The notes under the pieces: generated by a model
What the model was told of the DNA's origin: nothing
Databases searched by the model: none
Seen by the model: only the letters and a program-made list of their open reading frames with translations
DNA from: Cololabis saira
Taxonomy: Eukaryota > Chordata > Actinopteri > Beloniformes > Belonidae
DNA: 64,000 bases
Reading direction: 5' to 3'
Assembly: GCF_033807715.1 (NCBI RefSeq)
Contig: NC_084599.1
Location: 10,211,625-10,275,624, forward strand
Translations under genes and position numbers: made by a program
Part shown: positions 1 to 23,373 of the stretch, in pieces
Layout: every line of letters begins with the position of its first letter
Position numbering within the stretch: the first letter of the stretch is position 1

Positions 1-3000
1 TTTTAGAGAGACTGGAAAACTTTCCAAACAAGCCAGTCTCGTGCACTATTTTCCAAGATTCAACCTCATCAACTTCAACATTGAGCACGCTAAGACCTAA
101 GACCCAGGGCAAAAAAAAAGAAAATTTCTACAGAGTGAGACATTACCTTCCCTTTTATCTCTGGTGAAAATTGCACATGCATAATAGCATTCAGCTGCTA
201 CTGTCACTACACGTTTTTCAAAAAATTAAGGCATATCTCTCCCTCCCTTCATCTCTGCTGAGAGTTGTGCAAGAGTACAGGGCCAGGTTAACAATATGGT
301 GGCGCAGAATGCAACATCACGGCAAAACATTACAAGATGTATTTTTGAATGAAATGTCCATCTTTTTGTCTTTTATTGTTAATTAGCATATCATCAACAA
401 CCTCAAGCTAAATTTAAAAGCAGAGAGCTAAACAAGAGCAATTTAATAATTACAAGATTCATAATCCGAATAGTTGACCAATTGTTTCAATAGTTGATGA
501 CTAAAGCGGTTATCAGAATAGTCGTTTGTTGCAGCCCATATGGCAAATATAATTGTTTTATACACACTTCTCCATCTCAGCAGCGGGCCTCCATTTACGT
601 TGCTAAAAGAAAAAAATGTAGTCATACTGCTACATTTAGCTGCTTGCCACAGACCACATATACAACTATACACATACAAACAAGCACACAAACTGCTGGT
701 TTTAGGAACATTTTTGTGGAAATATAATTGCTTTTAACAGGACATGCGACCAAGTTGTGAATTTCTCTCCATGTGAAGAGACTGTTGGGAGGTGGTGTTA
801 TGGATCTGCAGAAGCTTGTGGACGCAGTGTTATACTACAATTACTCAGATTTAAAAATCTAAATCAATTAGACTTCAAACATCAGCATAAACTATAAATT
901 CAAATAAATAGATTAAAACCGATTAATCACCCACCCCAACTAGCACCTTTTAAGGCTGATGTGTAGCTCTTGGCCTTTTTACAGTTTTTGTGCAATGATC
1001 AAAGAAAGTGCAAAATGCTGAAATTTAGAAACTTGTCTAAAAGGTTTTTGTCAGCTGCTGCTCCTAAGATTATTGCAGGTCTCTTTCTTAACTGATATTA
1101 TGTTTACACACACCTGGATTCTCCAGACCAGGAAACCACCAAAATCTCTTTTACACAGGTGCTTGTGCTTGCTACTGATAAATCTATTATCATCAGTAAT
1201 AACGGATGACCCAGAGTTGCCAATTACTCTCTTTTAATTTCTCCACCCCAGCCCCTGCAGCTCGGTTTTTTGTTCAATAAATAATGTAATGGTACGATTT
1301 GTCGTGTAATTTATAATCACTGGATGAATTTATTTAATTTCAACATCTGCTGAGGAATGACTGCTTTCCGTCCTATATATTCATATGAAAAAGCTTAGAA
1401 TTTATAAAGAGTTTACCTTCTTTTTTACAAGACCGCTTAAGGCTGCCTCTGCAGTATGCAGAGAGCACATGACAGGGAGCCTTGAGGGATTCAGGTCACA
1501 AGTAAACATGCAGATGAAACTTGCAGCCTACTAAGAATTTGACTCCCTAACTATGAAGATACCCAAGACTTCAACATGCAGTACAATATATTTTGCGTTT
1601 TATTTGTTTGGGCTTTCTATTCAAGCCTACTGGGATATTTTACAGCAATAATAGTCTAATTTAATGAGGCTGCTATTTTGATAATGAGCAACAAAAATGA
1701 AGATATCTGTAGTGAATACTCTAAAATGTAACTTACAACAAAATGGTTTAAGATTTTTATTATGTGCAAGTTAAGTATAAGTAAACAAAAGAAAGATTTG
1801 GGTATAAACAACAGGAAAACACAAAAAGCTAAGTCTACGGCAGGTACAGCATGCTTGTCATTGTAATGAGTGGGTATTAGCTAAATACCAGTGTATCCTC
1901 AAAAGCCTAATTCAAGCTTTTGTTTGGCTTCAGAAGACAAAGATTGATGTGGCTGAGTTATACGGAGGAAAACCACAATGTTGTCAGTGCAAATTTCTGC
2001 AGTAGCAAAATGCAAGCACCAACACTTTTAAAACTGTCACCATCCTAGGCAGTACAAAATTTGAAATGCACATCAAATAAGATGACAGCAAAAGCAGTTT
2101 AAGAATTGTAGGTAAGAGGGCCCAAAGTAACATGGACATTAAGGCCGTGAAAATAAGATAAGAGTTCACTCAAAATCCATGTAGAATAAAAAAGACAGCT
2201 CTGTGCTTCGGTAACCTGAATGTCAAGAAGAAGCTTTGCAACTGTTGTCAAAATGTGAGGTGTCAAAATTGTATTCCAATGATACTCTTTCATCTCTCCC
2301 TCCAATTTTACTGCTTTTCAATGGAAAGAAGAGCCTCCAAAGATTTTAATTATTATTCAGCATTTAAAATTTGCATTTAAAATTCAAATTCTAACTTTTT
2401 CCTAGTTGCAAATAGGTAACACATCAGTAAACCACTGATTGTCACTATTTCAGTCATTGCACCTGAGAGGGGAACAATTCAGCAATATGGGGAAAAAAAA
2501 GTTATGTAAAAAAAATAATAATAAAATAATCTCACAGCTCCCCTTAATCTTTAGTTGGATCTGTAAAACGCTGTCTGCTGCTTTCAGCTATAATGCCATC
2601 ATCCTGTAACCTGCAGCTATTAGTAAGTGATCTCGAGTAAGAGTAAAAAGCAGTCTGAGGATTATATATCAAATGACACTGCTTAAACTCAAATCAGGCC
2701 GGTCCTAAACTCTAATCCACTTTTATTTAATTTTTTTTTAAACCAGCATGTTAATCCTTTCTGATTCAAATGTGTCTTTAAACTCAGAATGATCTAATGT
2801 TACAAAGAAGGAGTAAATTACAAAGGGTGCATATCCGAACGCTCTTGTGCTCTGGGTGGATTTAAAGTCATGCTCTGCTCCGTTACAAATTTTAAATTTA
2901 TACTGAATTATATTTAAAATCCAAATGCATCTCCCAATTCATCTCAAATCATCTAAACCAGGGGTGTCCAAAGTGGGTCCTCGAGGGCCGGTGTCCTGCA

Positions 3001-4517
3001 TGTTTTAGTTGTTTCCCTGCATCAACACACCTGATTCTAATTAACAGTCGTCACCACCTTGTCATCAAAGTCTGGATAGTTCTGTTGACGACCAAGCTCC
3101 TTGTATCACGGTTTGATAAAAAAAAGGGAGAAATCTAAAAAATGCAGGACCCCGGCCCTCGAGGACCGACTTTGGACACCCCTGATCTAAACTAAAGATT
3201 AAGATATGTATTACTACTATCCAAAATAATTGATGGCATAGAAAATGATGGTTCTGCTGGTAGGCCAGCCATTACTGTTTGCCAGCAGGAAAACTTACAC
3301 ATGTGTTCATATAAGGCTGGTAATCAGTTTCAGTTTTAAGTACCATCAGCATTGCATTTAGCTTGTACTTCCTGGTGCTTGGTCACGGCTGACATTCATT
3401 ATCACTAGAGCTCTTTGAACTAAAGATATCAGGTTCAAGACTTAGTTTCATTAAAATCATTTGAGGGAAAAGTGCAAAGAAGAGAAAAGAGACATGCAAT
3501 GGAAAAACAAGGACGTGTTATCCACAAAGAACAGATATTTCCACAGCCAACTTCCTGCATACCTCCCGTGTCTCAAATCTGAGCTACGTGGAGTCGTATT
3601 GACTCTTGTGTAGTTTTGGCAAGAAAAGCAGCTGCAATGCAGTCAAAATATAAAAGAAAAGCCCACACTGCCCTTCTCCCTTAACTGCATCGTTCCTTGT
3701 GTCACTTCTGCTAATCATTTTCATTAGTCTGAACCAACAGTTTTGATATGACAGCCCCCAGATCACGTTATTTTCCCTCAAAACCCAGCAGGGATCTGAA
3801 CGTGTTCCTGACAGGAAGCTGGAACAGAAACCCGATGTTTTTCCTGCTTAGATCAGCAGGGGAGGGAGGAAAGAGGCTCACCAAAAAAAAAAAGAAGAAA
3901 GAAAAAAAATGTTTTTTAACCGTCCCTCCCATGACTGAAAGAGTTTGCCCAAATTGAAAACAGCAACACAAAAGGCAGACACTAAATTGTGTCGGCGTTT
4001 TAATGCAGTTATTAATCCTGAATATGCATGTGTCCACTTCAAATAAGACTGAAATCTAAAGATCACGTAGTTCTGCTTCAATGGAAATAAAATGTAGTTT
4101 TCTACATTTATTTTCAAACACTGCACTGCCTATATCAGTATTGTGGTTTCTCTTTCTTTCTGCCTCACTCACAGAAAACCCCTTGGATAAACAGAGCTAT
4201 TTCATTAAGCACAGGATGTTTATCACTAAATCTGAATGTTTACATCTGTGAAGTTAACTTAAAAACTCTAATTAACCCTACACCAGCCAAAAGTAGCTGC
4301 GCTGGCGTCAAAACAGCCAGAAACCCACCACTTCGACGGCATTTAAAAACAAATACAGTCAGATAACTAACACTTTAAACAATAATAAAACAAGTGGGTT
4401 AATAAGAGACTTTTCTGTTGCATAAAGAGGCGGTGTTGACATTATGTTAGCTCATAATGCTAAACAGAAGAATGCTATTGCTAGCGGTTCACTAGCGGGG
4501 GGAAAAGTTTTGCAAAC
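1..4517 (-). other. sh3gl1: sh3gl1 intron 1 (partial), no exon seen
   Basis: AT-rich sequence downstream, on the minus strand, of the endophilin first exon. I looked for the second endophilin exon, which should encode a segment like SEKVGGAEGTKLDDDF, and found no match on the minus strand. The interval is therefore best read as intron 1, continuing past the left edge. It contains one hAT-type MITE, listed separately. The short open frames here have no recognisable domains. Confidence 0.7.
2959..3184. mobile_element. hAT-type MITE with 8-bp target-site duplication
   Basis: A 226-bp element with inverted termini: CAGGGGTGTCCAAAG on the left and its near-complement ending GGACACCCCTG on the right. 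It is flanked by a perfect 8-bp direct repeat, atctaaac, at 2951-2958 and 3185-3192. An 8-bp duplication with CAGGGGT ends is the hallmark of the hAT superfamily. There is no coding capacity. It shares its interior with the copy at 12774-12998. Confidence 0.93.
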
Positions 4518-4562
4518 CTGGCTGGCTTTATAAAACTGCTTCTTGAACCCAGCGACCGACAT
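4518..4562 (-). CDS. sh3gl1: Endophilin-A2 (SH3GL1), first coding exon
   Basis: The minus strand has an ATG at 4562 that opens the 15 codons MSVAGFKKQFYKASQ and ends in CAG just before a GT donor (GTTTGC), in phase 0. This is the invariant N-terminus of endophilin-A proteins, and the KKQFYKASQ form fits SH3GL1 better than SH3GL2 (KKQFHKATQ). By family knowledge this segment is the amphipathic helix H0 of the N-BAR domain, which inserts in the cytosolic leaflet and helps bend membrane during clathrin-mediated endocytosis; the BAR and SH3 domains would lie in later exons beyond the left edge. The known mammalian genes split after the same codon. The exon sits at the edge of a CpG-rich promoter. 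The donor is weaker than consensus but usable. Identification rests on 15 residues plus context; paralog a or b cannot be told. Confidence 0.88.
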
Positions 4563-4900
4563 GTTGAACCCGGGCTGGTCCTTCCGACGACGGCGTGAGC
4601 GGGGTCGCGGTGTGCCGGGAGTTAACGGAGCCGTCAGACAACACGGTGCAGGAGGGGGGCAGGCTTCAAGCCTGGGTTATGGTCCCGCGGTGAAACGACG
4701 GCGTAGGTTACGCGGCGACGCGCACGTAGGCTCTGCGTTGGTGTAACGCGGGACTATAAATCAGCCTGTCACAGCAGGAGCGCCGTCAGTGCTGGTGGGG
4801 ACACGCCAGCTGACCGCGGCCACGTCCAGACCCCCGGGCTGCCGGCAAGAACCCGGGCTGCAGGGAAATAATGATGCACCAACTTTGGTGTCGTGTGAGA
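4563..4900 (-). promoter_or_regulatory. sh3gl1: CpG-rich promoter and 5' UTR of sh3gl1
   Basis: A sharp rise in GC and CpG content begins just upstream of the endophilin start codon, with many CG dinucleotides between 4550 and 4860, while the DNA on both sides is AT-rich. This is the usual look of a housekeeping vertebrate promoter. The plus-strand open frame through it (4543-4746) is arginine/glycine-rich only because of base composition. The exact start site is not visible. Confidence 0.7.
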
Positions 4901-5092
4901 CGAATATGCACTGAGAGTGGGGGATTCGCAAGTTGCATAAAATCTGCACCAGTCACTTGAAAGAAAAACTCAAATCAGGACCCTAGTCTATGTGGGAAGT
5001 TTGTTTTGTTTTAGCACAGCGCCCCCTGCTGGATTAACAGGAAGCTACAGCTCTGTTCCTGCTCTGCCCAGCTGCCCCCCCCCCCCCTTATA

Positions 5093-5460
5093 CAAGACTG
5101 TTTCAGAAAATTAGAATATTGTGATAAAGTCCTTTATTTTCTGTAATGCAAAAATGTCATACATTCTGGATTCATTACAAATCAACTGAAATATTGCAAG
5201 CCTTTTATTATTTCAATATTGCTGATCATGGCTTACAGCTTAAGAAAACTCAAATATCCTATCTCAAAAAATTTGAATATTCTGGGAATCTTAATCTTAA
5301 ACTGTAAGCCATAATCAGCCATATTAAAATAATAAAAGGCTTGCAATATTTCAGCTGATTTGTAATGAATCCAGAATGTATGACATTTTAGTTTTTTTTA
5401 ATTGCATTACAGAAAATAAAGAACTTTATCACAATATTCTAATTTTCTGAGACAGTCCTG
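5093..5460. mobile_element. Palindromic Tc1/mariner-like MITE with TA duplication
   Basis: The left half reads CAAGACTGTTTCAGAAAA and the right end, read on the other strand, CAGGACTGTCTCAGAAAA. The inverted similarity continues inward for well over 100 bases, so the single strand folds almost end to end. The element is bounded by TA at 5091-5092 and 5461-5462, which fits a TA target-site duplication. It has no coding capacity. It lies between sh3gl1 and the end of the ROR transcript, next to a C-run at 5075-5087. Confidence 0.8.
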
Positions 5461-5499
5461 TATGAGCCAGGTCATGATCCACTGAGCGGTGCCCGTCAC

Positions 5500-6055
5500 C
5501 CCAAAAGTTTCCCCCATTCTTACTGTCTGACCGCCCCTTAGATGTTGTTAAGAGAGTATGGTATTTGGGTCACATCATGAGGATCTTTGTGATAAGCTAT
5601 ATGCTCCGGCCAATATGATTCCATATGTGCACAGCTGATGTTAAAGTAAATCTATTCAGAGCCTATTGTACACCTCTTTACACAGCTCACCTTTGGTGTA
5701 ATTATACCACCGCCAAGCTAAAGAAGTTGCAGGTAGCATATAATGATGCGTTTAAGATCCTCTTTAAGCTTCCAAGATGGACAAGTGCAAGCACTTTATT
5801 TGTTAATTGTTATGTCCCCACCTTCAATGCTCTGCTGAGGAATTTTATGTTTAAATTTATGTGTCGACTCCATGAGTCAGAAAATTGTCTAATAACTGCA
5901 CTCACTAACATCAAACGGAGTGATACAAGGTATACACATCTGGACTATGGAAACATTGGAACAGATGTTTGCATGTATTTTAATGTGTGACCTGTAATTT
6001 TTATGTATTTTATATGGAACCTTTTGAGTCTGTAATAAAGTATTCATTCATTCTT
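5500..6055 (+). pseudogene. Decayed LINE ORF2 3' end
   Basis: The plus frame at 5625-5990 encodes a segment (LFRAYCTPLYTAHLWCNY, then KKLQVAYNDAFKILF) typical of the C-terminus of non-LTR retrotransposon ORF2 in fish, downstream of the reverse transcriptase domain. Upstream sequence (about 5555-5620) continues the similarity (WYLGHI) only in other frames, so frameshifts have accumulated. The copy ends near 6055 in an AATAAA followed by a short ATTC repeat, the usual tail of L2/CR1-like elements. It is a truncated, inactive insertion. Confidence 0.8.
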
Positions 6056-6473
6056 CTCTTCCTTTCTCATTTATCAATTATAAGTATATCATAACCATCA
6101 TTGTTGTTTGTTGTGCTGGTCTGCTCCCTCCTTTTCTCTTCTGTGCATGTTTACAGGTCAGCGCTTCAAGAGCTGCATGCTGCCCTGCAGTCCCCCCCTC
6201 TGATCATCCCACTGCTGCTTCCACCTGTCTGTGTGGATGTCTGGTAGATGGATGCCTGCTGACATCCTGACCTGCAGCAACCCCATATTAGCTTCTCAGA
6301 TATTTCGGCAAAAATAGATAAAAACTAAAAGAAATGCCACAACCCAAAATATCCATTACTAGTCATCATTGTGACTAACTCTAAAAAGGCCTTTTTGGTA
6401 CAGTGTTAACAGTAGTGACATTGAGGTGAAGAAAAGGGTGTAGAAGAGGAAGGTAAAGAAAAAAAGAAAATGT
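6056..6473. other. Short intergenic spacer, nothing recognised
   Basis: AT-rich sequence between the LINE tail and the presumed 3' end of the ROR transcript. No open frame, repeat or RNA gene is visible. Confidence 0.6.
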
Positions 6474-9400
6474 TTCTTCATTGTAAAAAGACTTTTATTA
6501 CATTCTTAAATCCACATATAGTATCACCATTGTGCAATAACACCATTTTGAAGCCTCTTGGGCTTTACAACCATAACATGTCATAAATTATTTCATATTA
6601 AAATCTATCTTGATTTAATAACAATAATCATAAAATAGAGTGAAAAGATCATAAACAGAAGGACCATGAAAAGAGAAACTTTTAGGGAGACATTTTTAAA
6701 AATGCTCTTTAAAAAAAATAGAATTATATTTCTCCAAGACAAAAAAGGACACTAATCTGAAAAGAGAAAAAAAAAATAACAGTACATAAAAGGATGGGAA
6801 TTGATAAACAAAAGATCACAAAAACCAACACATAATTCAGAGATTATAATCCATCTTTTACAGTTTCTTTGTCCTATTTAATCTATGACTCAAACTCAGA
6901 AAATAAAATCTTGCAATAATGGTATTAGACAGGAGTAAAGACTGATACTTCTGTAATCGAACATTCACAAGAACATGTACTGTACACAGTGATCAAAGCT
7001 TTAAAGGTCTTCTGTATTGGTGCAAAGTGTCATGCTAGCTTGACTTACTGCAGACACTGTAGGACAGAGAGCCCAGCTATCTCCCTGAGTAACTCTAAAC
7101 GGAAATGTTAAGTGCAGATCACAAGTTCTGGCCTCTGGACGATTTTTAAGCATTGAAAAATGTCAAAGTATCGAAGAATCTTGAGAATCCATTATATCTA
7201 ACTGTCTCAGGCTCTATATGCAATTTATTGCATTTGTTACAACCATTAAGTGCCATCTAGCTGTTTCAGCTGATCTGCAAAGAAGTTGGTTAAGTATTTG
7301 GCATATTATGCTGAATATATTGTTGCAAGGTTACCGTGCTGGAGTGCTGATGAAAATATTGACTGTAATACATGAGAAATAACAGCCACATACTGTTAAC
7401 AACGGGAAAGACATTATTGCACAATCCCAAAATGCCACTATCATAAGTACCAAAACTATTATTTATAATAACCCCTTCATACTACGTGAGACAACATGGT
7501 TTATGGCAAACAGCACTGTCCCAGCAGTGCAAAGCAAGCCCCGCTTTAGCATGACATAAAGTCACACATCAAACATATGCCTCAAGATTGTCTTTAAATG
7601 CTTAGGATAGAAATAACATTAATATTTCATCCATTTACAGCTATTCTTTTCTCACAACCTTTTTAAGATACTAGCAGAATGAGACTTCTTGTTTTACAGA
7701 AATCTAATACGTCCCCCCCATTTGACATAAAAGGGCTCCATTGGGACACACCCTCAGGTGTCTCTAGAGACTTCACTTGTGATAGATTTGCATCCATTGA
7801 GGAGTTCCTGAACCTAAAGGCATGAACTGCTCTGAAAAAGTAGAACAGCAGTCAGAGAAAATGTCCTTAGCACTAAAAGATCCAGCATTTAACTTTTTTT
7901 TCTGTTTTCATTCCAGATTTACCTGCAAGACAATCAGTTTTACAAACACTGACCGGTCGGCGCTAGCCTTTACATTTGACCACTAACGGTCATACTTATC
8001 AGGGGGGCTCTGGACTGCGAATACAGAAATATGAACTCAGGGGGGTAGCTGATGTCTCTGTCAACCCTGTGCTGTGCCATGTAGTGTTCGGAGAGGGTGA
8101 GGTAGTAAGGGAGTAGGTAGTAAGGAACAGAAAATATTCTCCAATTAGAAGACATACTCTGCCCAACCTCAAAGCAATAACAATTGGTGGTGACCACAAA
8201 GTCCCCACATGTCCAGGGTGCTTAAATAATACCGTAGTCCACCTGTCCACATTCTGCTCTTTGCCACTTCATCTAAGTTTGTAGTTGGCAATGTCATTAA
8301 CGGTCACATTTCAAAATGTTTTCAACCTATTGGTTGAGATGGTGCTGGGGGCACGGTCATTGCAGAGGAGGCTGAAGTGCAACGCGTCCAAATGAACCGG
8401 CATGACAAAGCAGCTATCCCCACGACGGCCAGCCTCCCAGCACCTTCATCACGCAGCTTATCAGCAGGAGGAGGTTGCTTCTGGCATGGTTTAACATGTG
8501 TCACAGCTGGCAGTTTGACTGCTGTGCTAACCCATCAAATTTTGATCTTGTGCCAAGGGATTGTTTGAGATCAAAACAACAACTCGTTAAGAGTTAATCA
8601 CCTTTTAGTCTTGTTTTTGTCATTTCAGCTACAATCTTTTCATCCCAGAAGCCCAGTGTGGGCAGGATGATCTGAGCACAAGCACGACATGGCCCTCCTC
8701 TTCTTCTCTTACACAATATATATGTATATATATATATATATAAAGGTACATATGAAAAAAGAGCTTTCACAATACCTTTGTGTTTCTCTCTCTAAGTGTT
8801 TTTGCAAAGGGAAAAGGTATTTGGACTGAGGTCATTGATTGCATAAAAAAAAAAAAAAAAAACTAAGTTCACTTGCATCAGTACACGAGGGTGTGCTAGT
8901 ACAAATACCTAAAATTATGTCTCTATAAGTGCTATGTTTTTTGCTTTGCAGGAACGTGTTGTTGTACTGTAGATGCATGGCAATAGCCAAGCTGAACATC
9001 TATCTGCCCATGATTTCCACAGTTTAAAAAACCTTGTCTGTTTGTGAGTTTGATCGTGGTCCCTTTAAATAGTTTGTTCATATGTTACAAAACTGCAAAC
9101 TATACTTGCTACCGAAAAGTACTGAATGAAACAATGAACTGCTAAGAGACTGACAACTGAAACAGACATCCTTCTGCAAAATCTCCACAAAGTGGGTGAG
9201 GACTGTAGGTCTGTACATTCTGTATCGGGCCTGGGGCTGTGCTGGATGGTTAAGGACAGATGGGGATACATTCAACAACCGCTTACAGGAGCTGTGAGAA
9301 CAGTAAAAGTTCAATAGAAAGGAATTAAACTCAGTGAGCGGTTTAAGGTGTCTTATACAAAAATAATTTTGAGAATACAAATTACCTAGGCTACTCTTCA

Positions 9401-9680
9401 ATTGTTATTATTCTTTGTTTTAAACTCCCTAAAAGGAGGTAACATGCATAAATTACCCCCAGTAGTGTTAGGCTGAGAGGACTGGTTTGCAGGGCAGTGA
9501 ACGCTACTCCTCAGGGTTGGGAGTTCAGAGGTGAGAGGAGTGTGGGCCAAAGTGTGGCGTGCAGGATTGTCATTGGGCTGCTGTTTGGTTTTTGCCTCAG
9601 CTGGTTGCCACATTTTCATATTCCTCTAAACACATCCTAGTCTCGCTATATGAAACATGCTATTAAAGCAAATTGCTGAA
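6474..9680 (-). other. Probable 3' UTR of the ROR gene
   Basis: About 3.2 kb of AT-rich sequence follows the ROR stop codon on the minus strand, without any recognisable transposon. It contains a short AT repeat (about 8717-8742) and an A-run at 8847-8864. The span is inferred from the first convincing poly(A) signal next to the LINE boundary. Open frames inside it are short and unsupported. Transcript data would be needed for the true end. Confidence 0.55.
6494..6499 (-). promoter_or_regulatory. Candidate poly(A) signal AATAAA of the ROR gene
   Basis: The plus strand reads TTTATT here, giving AATAAA on the minus strand, followed by T-rich sequence. It lies just before the transposon-bearing spacer. 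Other TTTATT sites occur further upstream in the UTR (for example near 7221), so shorter transcript forms are possible. Confidence 0.45.
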
Positions 9681-20664
<10,984 letters not shown>

Positions 20665-21160
20665 TTTGGCGTTGAAGTTCAACCAATTCTTCGGGACATG
20701 TAACTCCAGGTGGGAAAAAAGACGCTAAAAAAACGCAGCGACCGACGCGCACTTATTGGCTCCGAACTGGAGCAGCTGAAAACTGTCACAACAACGAATC
20801 CTCATATGGATCCTCTAGCCTTCTTCACGATTAATCAAACGCTGCTACGGTGTACTGTATGCGGGACTTGAAGCGGCTTCTGTGAATGACCGGCGGCTGT
20901 GGTGAGATGACACCTGTGTAATAGGCGGTCGCAGCTCGTGTGTCTGCAGCTCTGTCCTGCTCCGCGGCGCTCTAACCAGTTCCAGCGCGTGGACTACACA
21001 TGATCCTCCCGGCGGTCCGCTATGGGTCCGCCCGCCCGGTGCACCCCCACCCCCACCCGCGCCGCGCCGCGCGCTCGCGCTTTAAGGGCGTTCTCGCGTG
21101 CGTGGGAAAGTGTGGCAGTGTGTCAGTTCAGACCGACGGTCACCCAGCGTGGGAACAGTA
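20665..21160 (-). promoter_or_regulatory. CpG-rich promoter and 5' UTR of the ROR gene
   Basis: Immediately upstream of the ROR start codon, GC and CpG content rise steeply, peaking near 20930-21110 with CGCGCCGCGC runs, then drop to AT-rich DNA after about 21180. This fits a CpG-island promoter firing leftward. No TATA box is evident. The start site and 5' UTR splicing are unknown. Confidence 0.7.
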
Positions 21161-21604
21161 ACAACAGTTTAATATAAAGCGCAACATTTGTTCCCTGATG
21201 GATGGTTCTTCACCTGCCCACAGTTGAGTTTTATTTTAATTTCAGTCCTCGAGAAAAGGGTTTGTGATAAAGACAGACTAGCACACTTGATTTAATATTG
21301 GGTTGGATTTTGTTTAACAGATATATAGCTAGTACTCGAGTTTTAAAAAGAAAAATCAGGATTTTATCATATGGGGACAGATAATTTGATAATTACAAAT
21401 AATATAATATATTACAAATAATAGCAGTGACCAAAACACCTGCAGAAATACTGCAGGAATGACATAGCAGCAGTTAAATGCAGCCTTCTGTAAGCTTTAA
21501 ATATCCACTGGGCTTACATCAAATGCATCAAAACATACATCAATTAAAAACAGTTTTCTGAACTTATCAATATGACTCTGTCCTTCACAGGATAAGTAAA
21601 ATGG

Positions 21605-21930
21605 ATCACTGCAAAAACTCAAAATCTTAACAAGAATATTTGTCTTATTTGTTAAAATGTCTCATTTTAGTAAAAAAATCTCATTACACTTAAAACAAGA
21701 CTCATCACTGGAAAAAACGACAATTTTCACCTGTTTCAAGTAAATTTTCACTTGAAATAAGTAGAAAAATCTGCCAGTGGAACAAGATTTTTTTGCTTGT
21801 AATGAGAAGATAAATCTTGTCCCTATGGCAGATTTTCCTACTTATTTCAAGTGAAAATTTACTTGAAACAGGTGAAAATTGTCAAATAAGTTATTTTTCT
21901 GGTGTTATTTTTCTGGTGATGACTCTAAAT
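21605..21930. mobile_element. Palindromic MITE, right arm truncated
   Basis: The left arm starts 'cactgcaaaaactcaaaatc' and contains 'gacaattttcacctgtttca'. The right arm repeats it inverted ('gaaacaggtgaaaattgtc' near 21863-21882) around a centre near 21800, where 'aatctgccagtggaac' faces its diverged complement. The outer part of the right arm is missing. No coding capacity. A related half-copy lies at 31565-31697. Confidence 0.7.
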
Positions 21931-22099
21931 GTTGAAATAGCAGTAAAACCACATTCATTGATGAAATGACATAAAGGATGGAAAGGAGGGATGGCAGTTT
22001 TACAGGGGGGATGATTTGGACCGTTTTTATTTCAGGGGGGATGCCATCCCCCCTCAACTCCAGTACTGTATATAGCCATACTGTCATGATAAAAACATG

Positions 22100-22204
22100 A
22101 ACAGCATAGAGAATAGAATATAATAGAATAGAATAGAATAGAATAGAATAGAATAGAATAGAATAGAATAGAATACTTTATTGTCATTATGCATGGGTAC
22201 AGTG
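22100..22204 (-). mobile_element. Retroelement 3' end with (TATTC)n tail, minus strand
   Basis: Read on the minus strand, the sequence ends AATGACAATAAAG and runs straight into a pentanucleotide repeat (TATTC on the minus strand; GAATA on the plus strand, 22113-22176). The same AATGACAATAAAG ending occurs at 31161-31173 and, on the minus strand, near 46798-46810, but there it is followed by CTAT repeats. The body is short or truncated. Confidence 0.6.
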
Positions 22205-22593
<389 letters not shown>

Positions 22594-22850
22594 AAAGCAG
22601 CATCACATTTCCAGTGCAAGACAGTGCAAACAGATACAAGAAAATGAAATATTATATAAAAAGGTTAAAAAAGGTTAAGTTGCATATTTAGATAGTCAAA
22701 CCCGAGATCCTATCTACAGATAAACATGATTATACATGTAGTGGAATATTGCACAGATAGGCCAGGAAAAAGTATTACACGGTAAAAACAGTAATTGCAC
22801 ATGAAGACATTGACATTTTGTTAAGAGCGGTTATGGCTTTAGGGAATAAG
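22594..22850 (+). repeat. (CTAT)-linked repeat unit, copy A
   Basis: Starts 'taaaagcagcatcacatt' directly after the TATC tract. About 230 bases match copy B (31327-31560) and, on the other strand, copy C (47040-47266), including 'gtggaatattgcacagatag' and 'gaagacattgaca'. After 'gacattttgtt' the sequence departs from the other copies. No open frame. Confidence 0.8.
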
Positions 22851-22859
22851 CTGTCTGTC

Positions 22860-23336
22860 TGTTGGGCAAACCCTAACCTATCAATCTTATTTTCTGTCTC
22901 TTTATTAAGATTCAAGCTGAAAACCTGGTAATAATACCATCATCTTTTTAGCCAGTCTTGAATAGCTGACCAGAAAAACATGAAAAAAAACACTGGTCCA
23001 CCTCAAAATAACATTTGCACAAAATCCAAACCACACAGTATCTAGATGTGAACTACTTTACCAGCAAAAATCAATATTTAGTGTGACGTCTGTGACAACC
23101 AGGCACAGTCGTAACACCTCATAAGGAGACTGACACATATTTAGGTATGAGAGAGGCCAGTTCCTGTATTTTTTCTTTGCATCTTGAAGAGACGGGAAAT
23201 AAGTGGATGGTCATTAAAATATTGATAATACAGCAAGAATAGGGTTGCCTAAATGTTTAGCACAGGAATTATATATGTATATATGTATATATATATGTAT
23301 GTATGTATATATGTATATACATATATACATATACGT

Positions 23337-23373
<37 letters not shown>

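Noticed and set aside
4543..4746. Arg/Gly-rich plus frame over the sh3gl1 promoter
   Set aside because: Caused by CpG-island composition; it overlaps the antisense endophilin start exon and has no downstream continuation.
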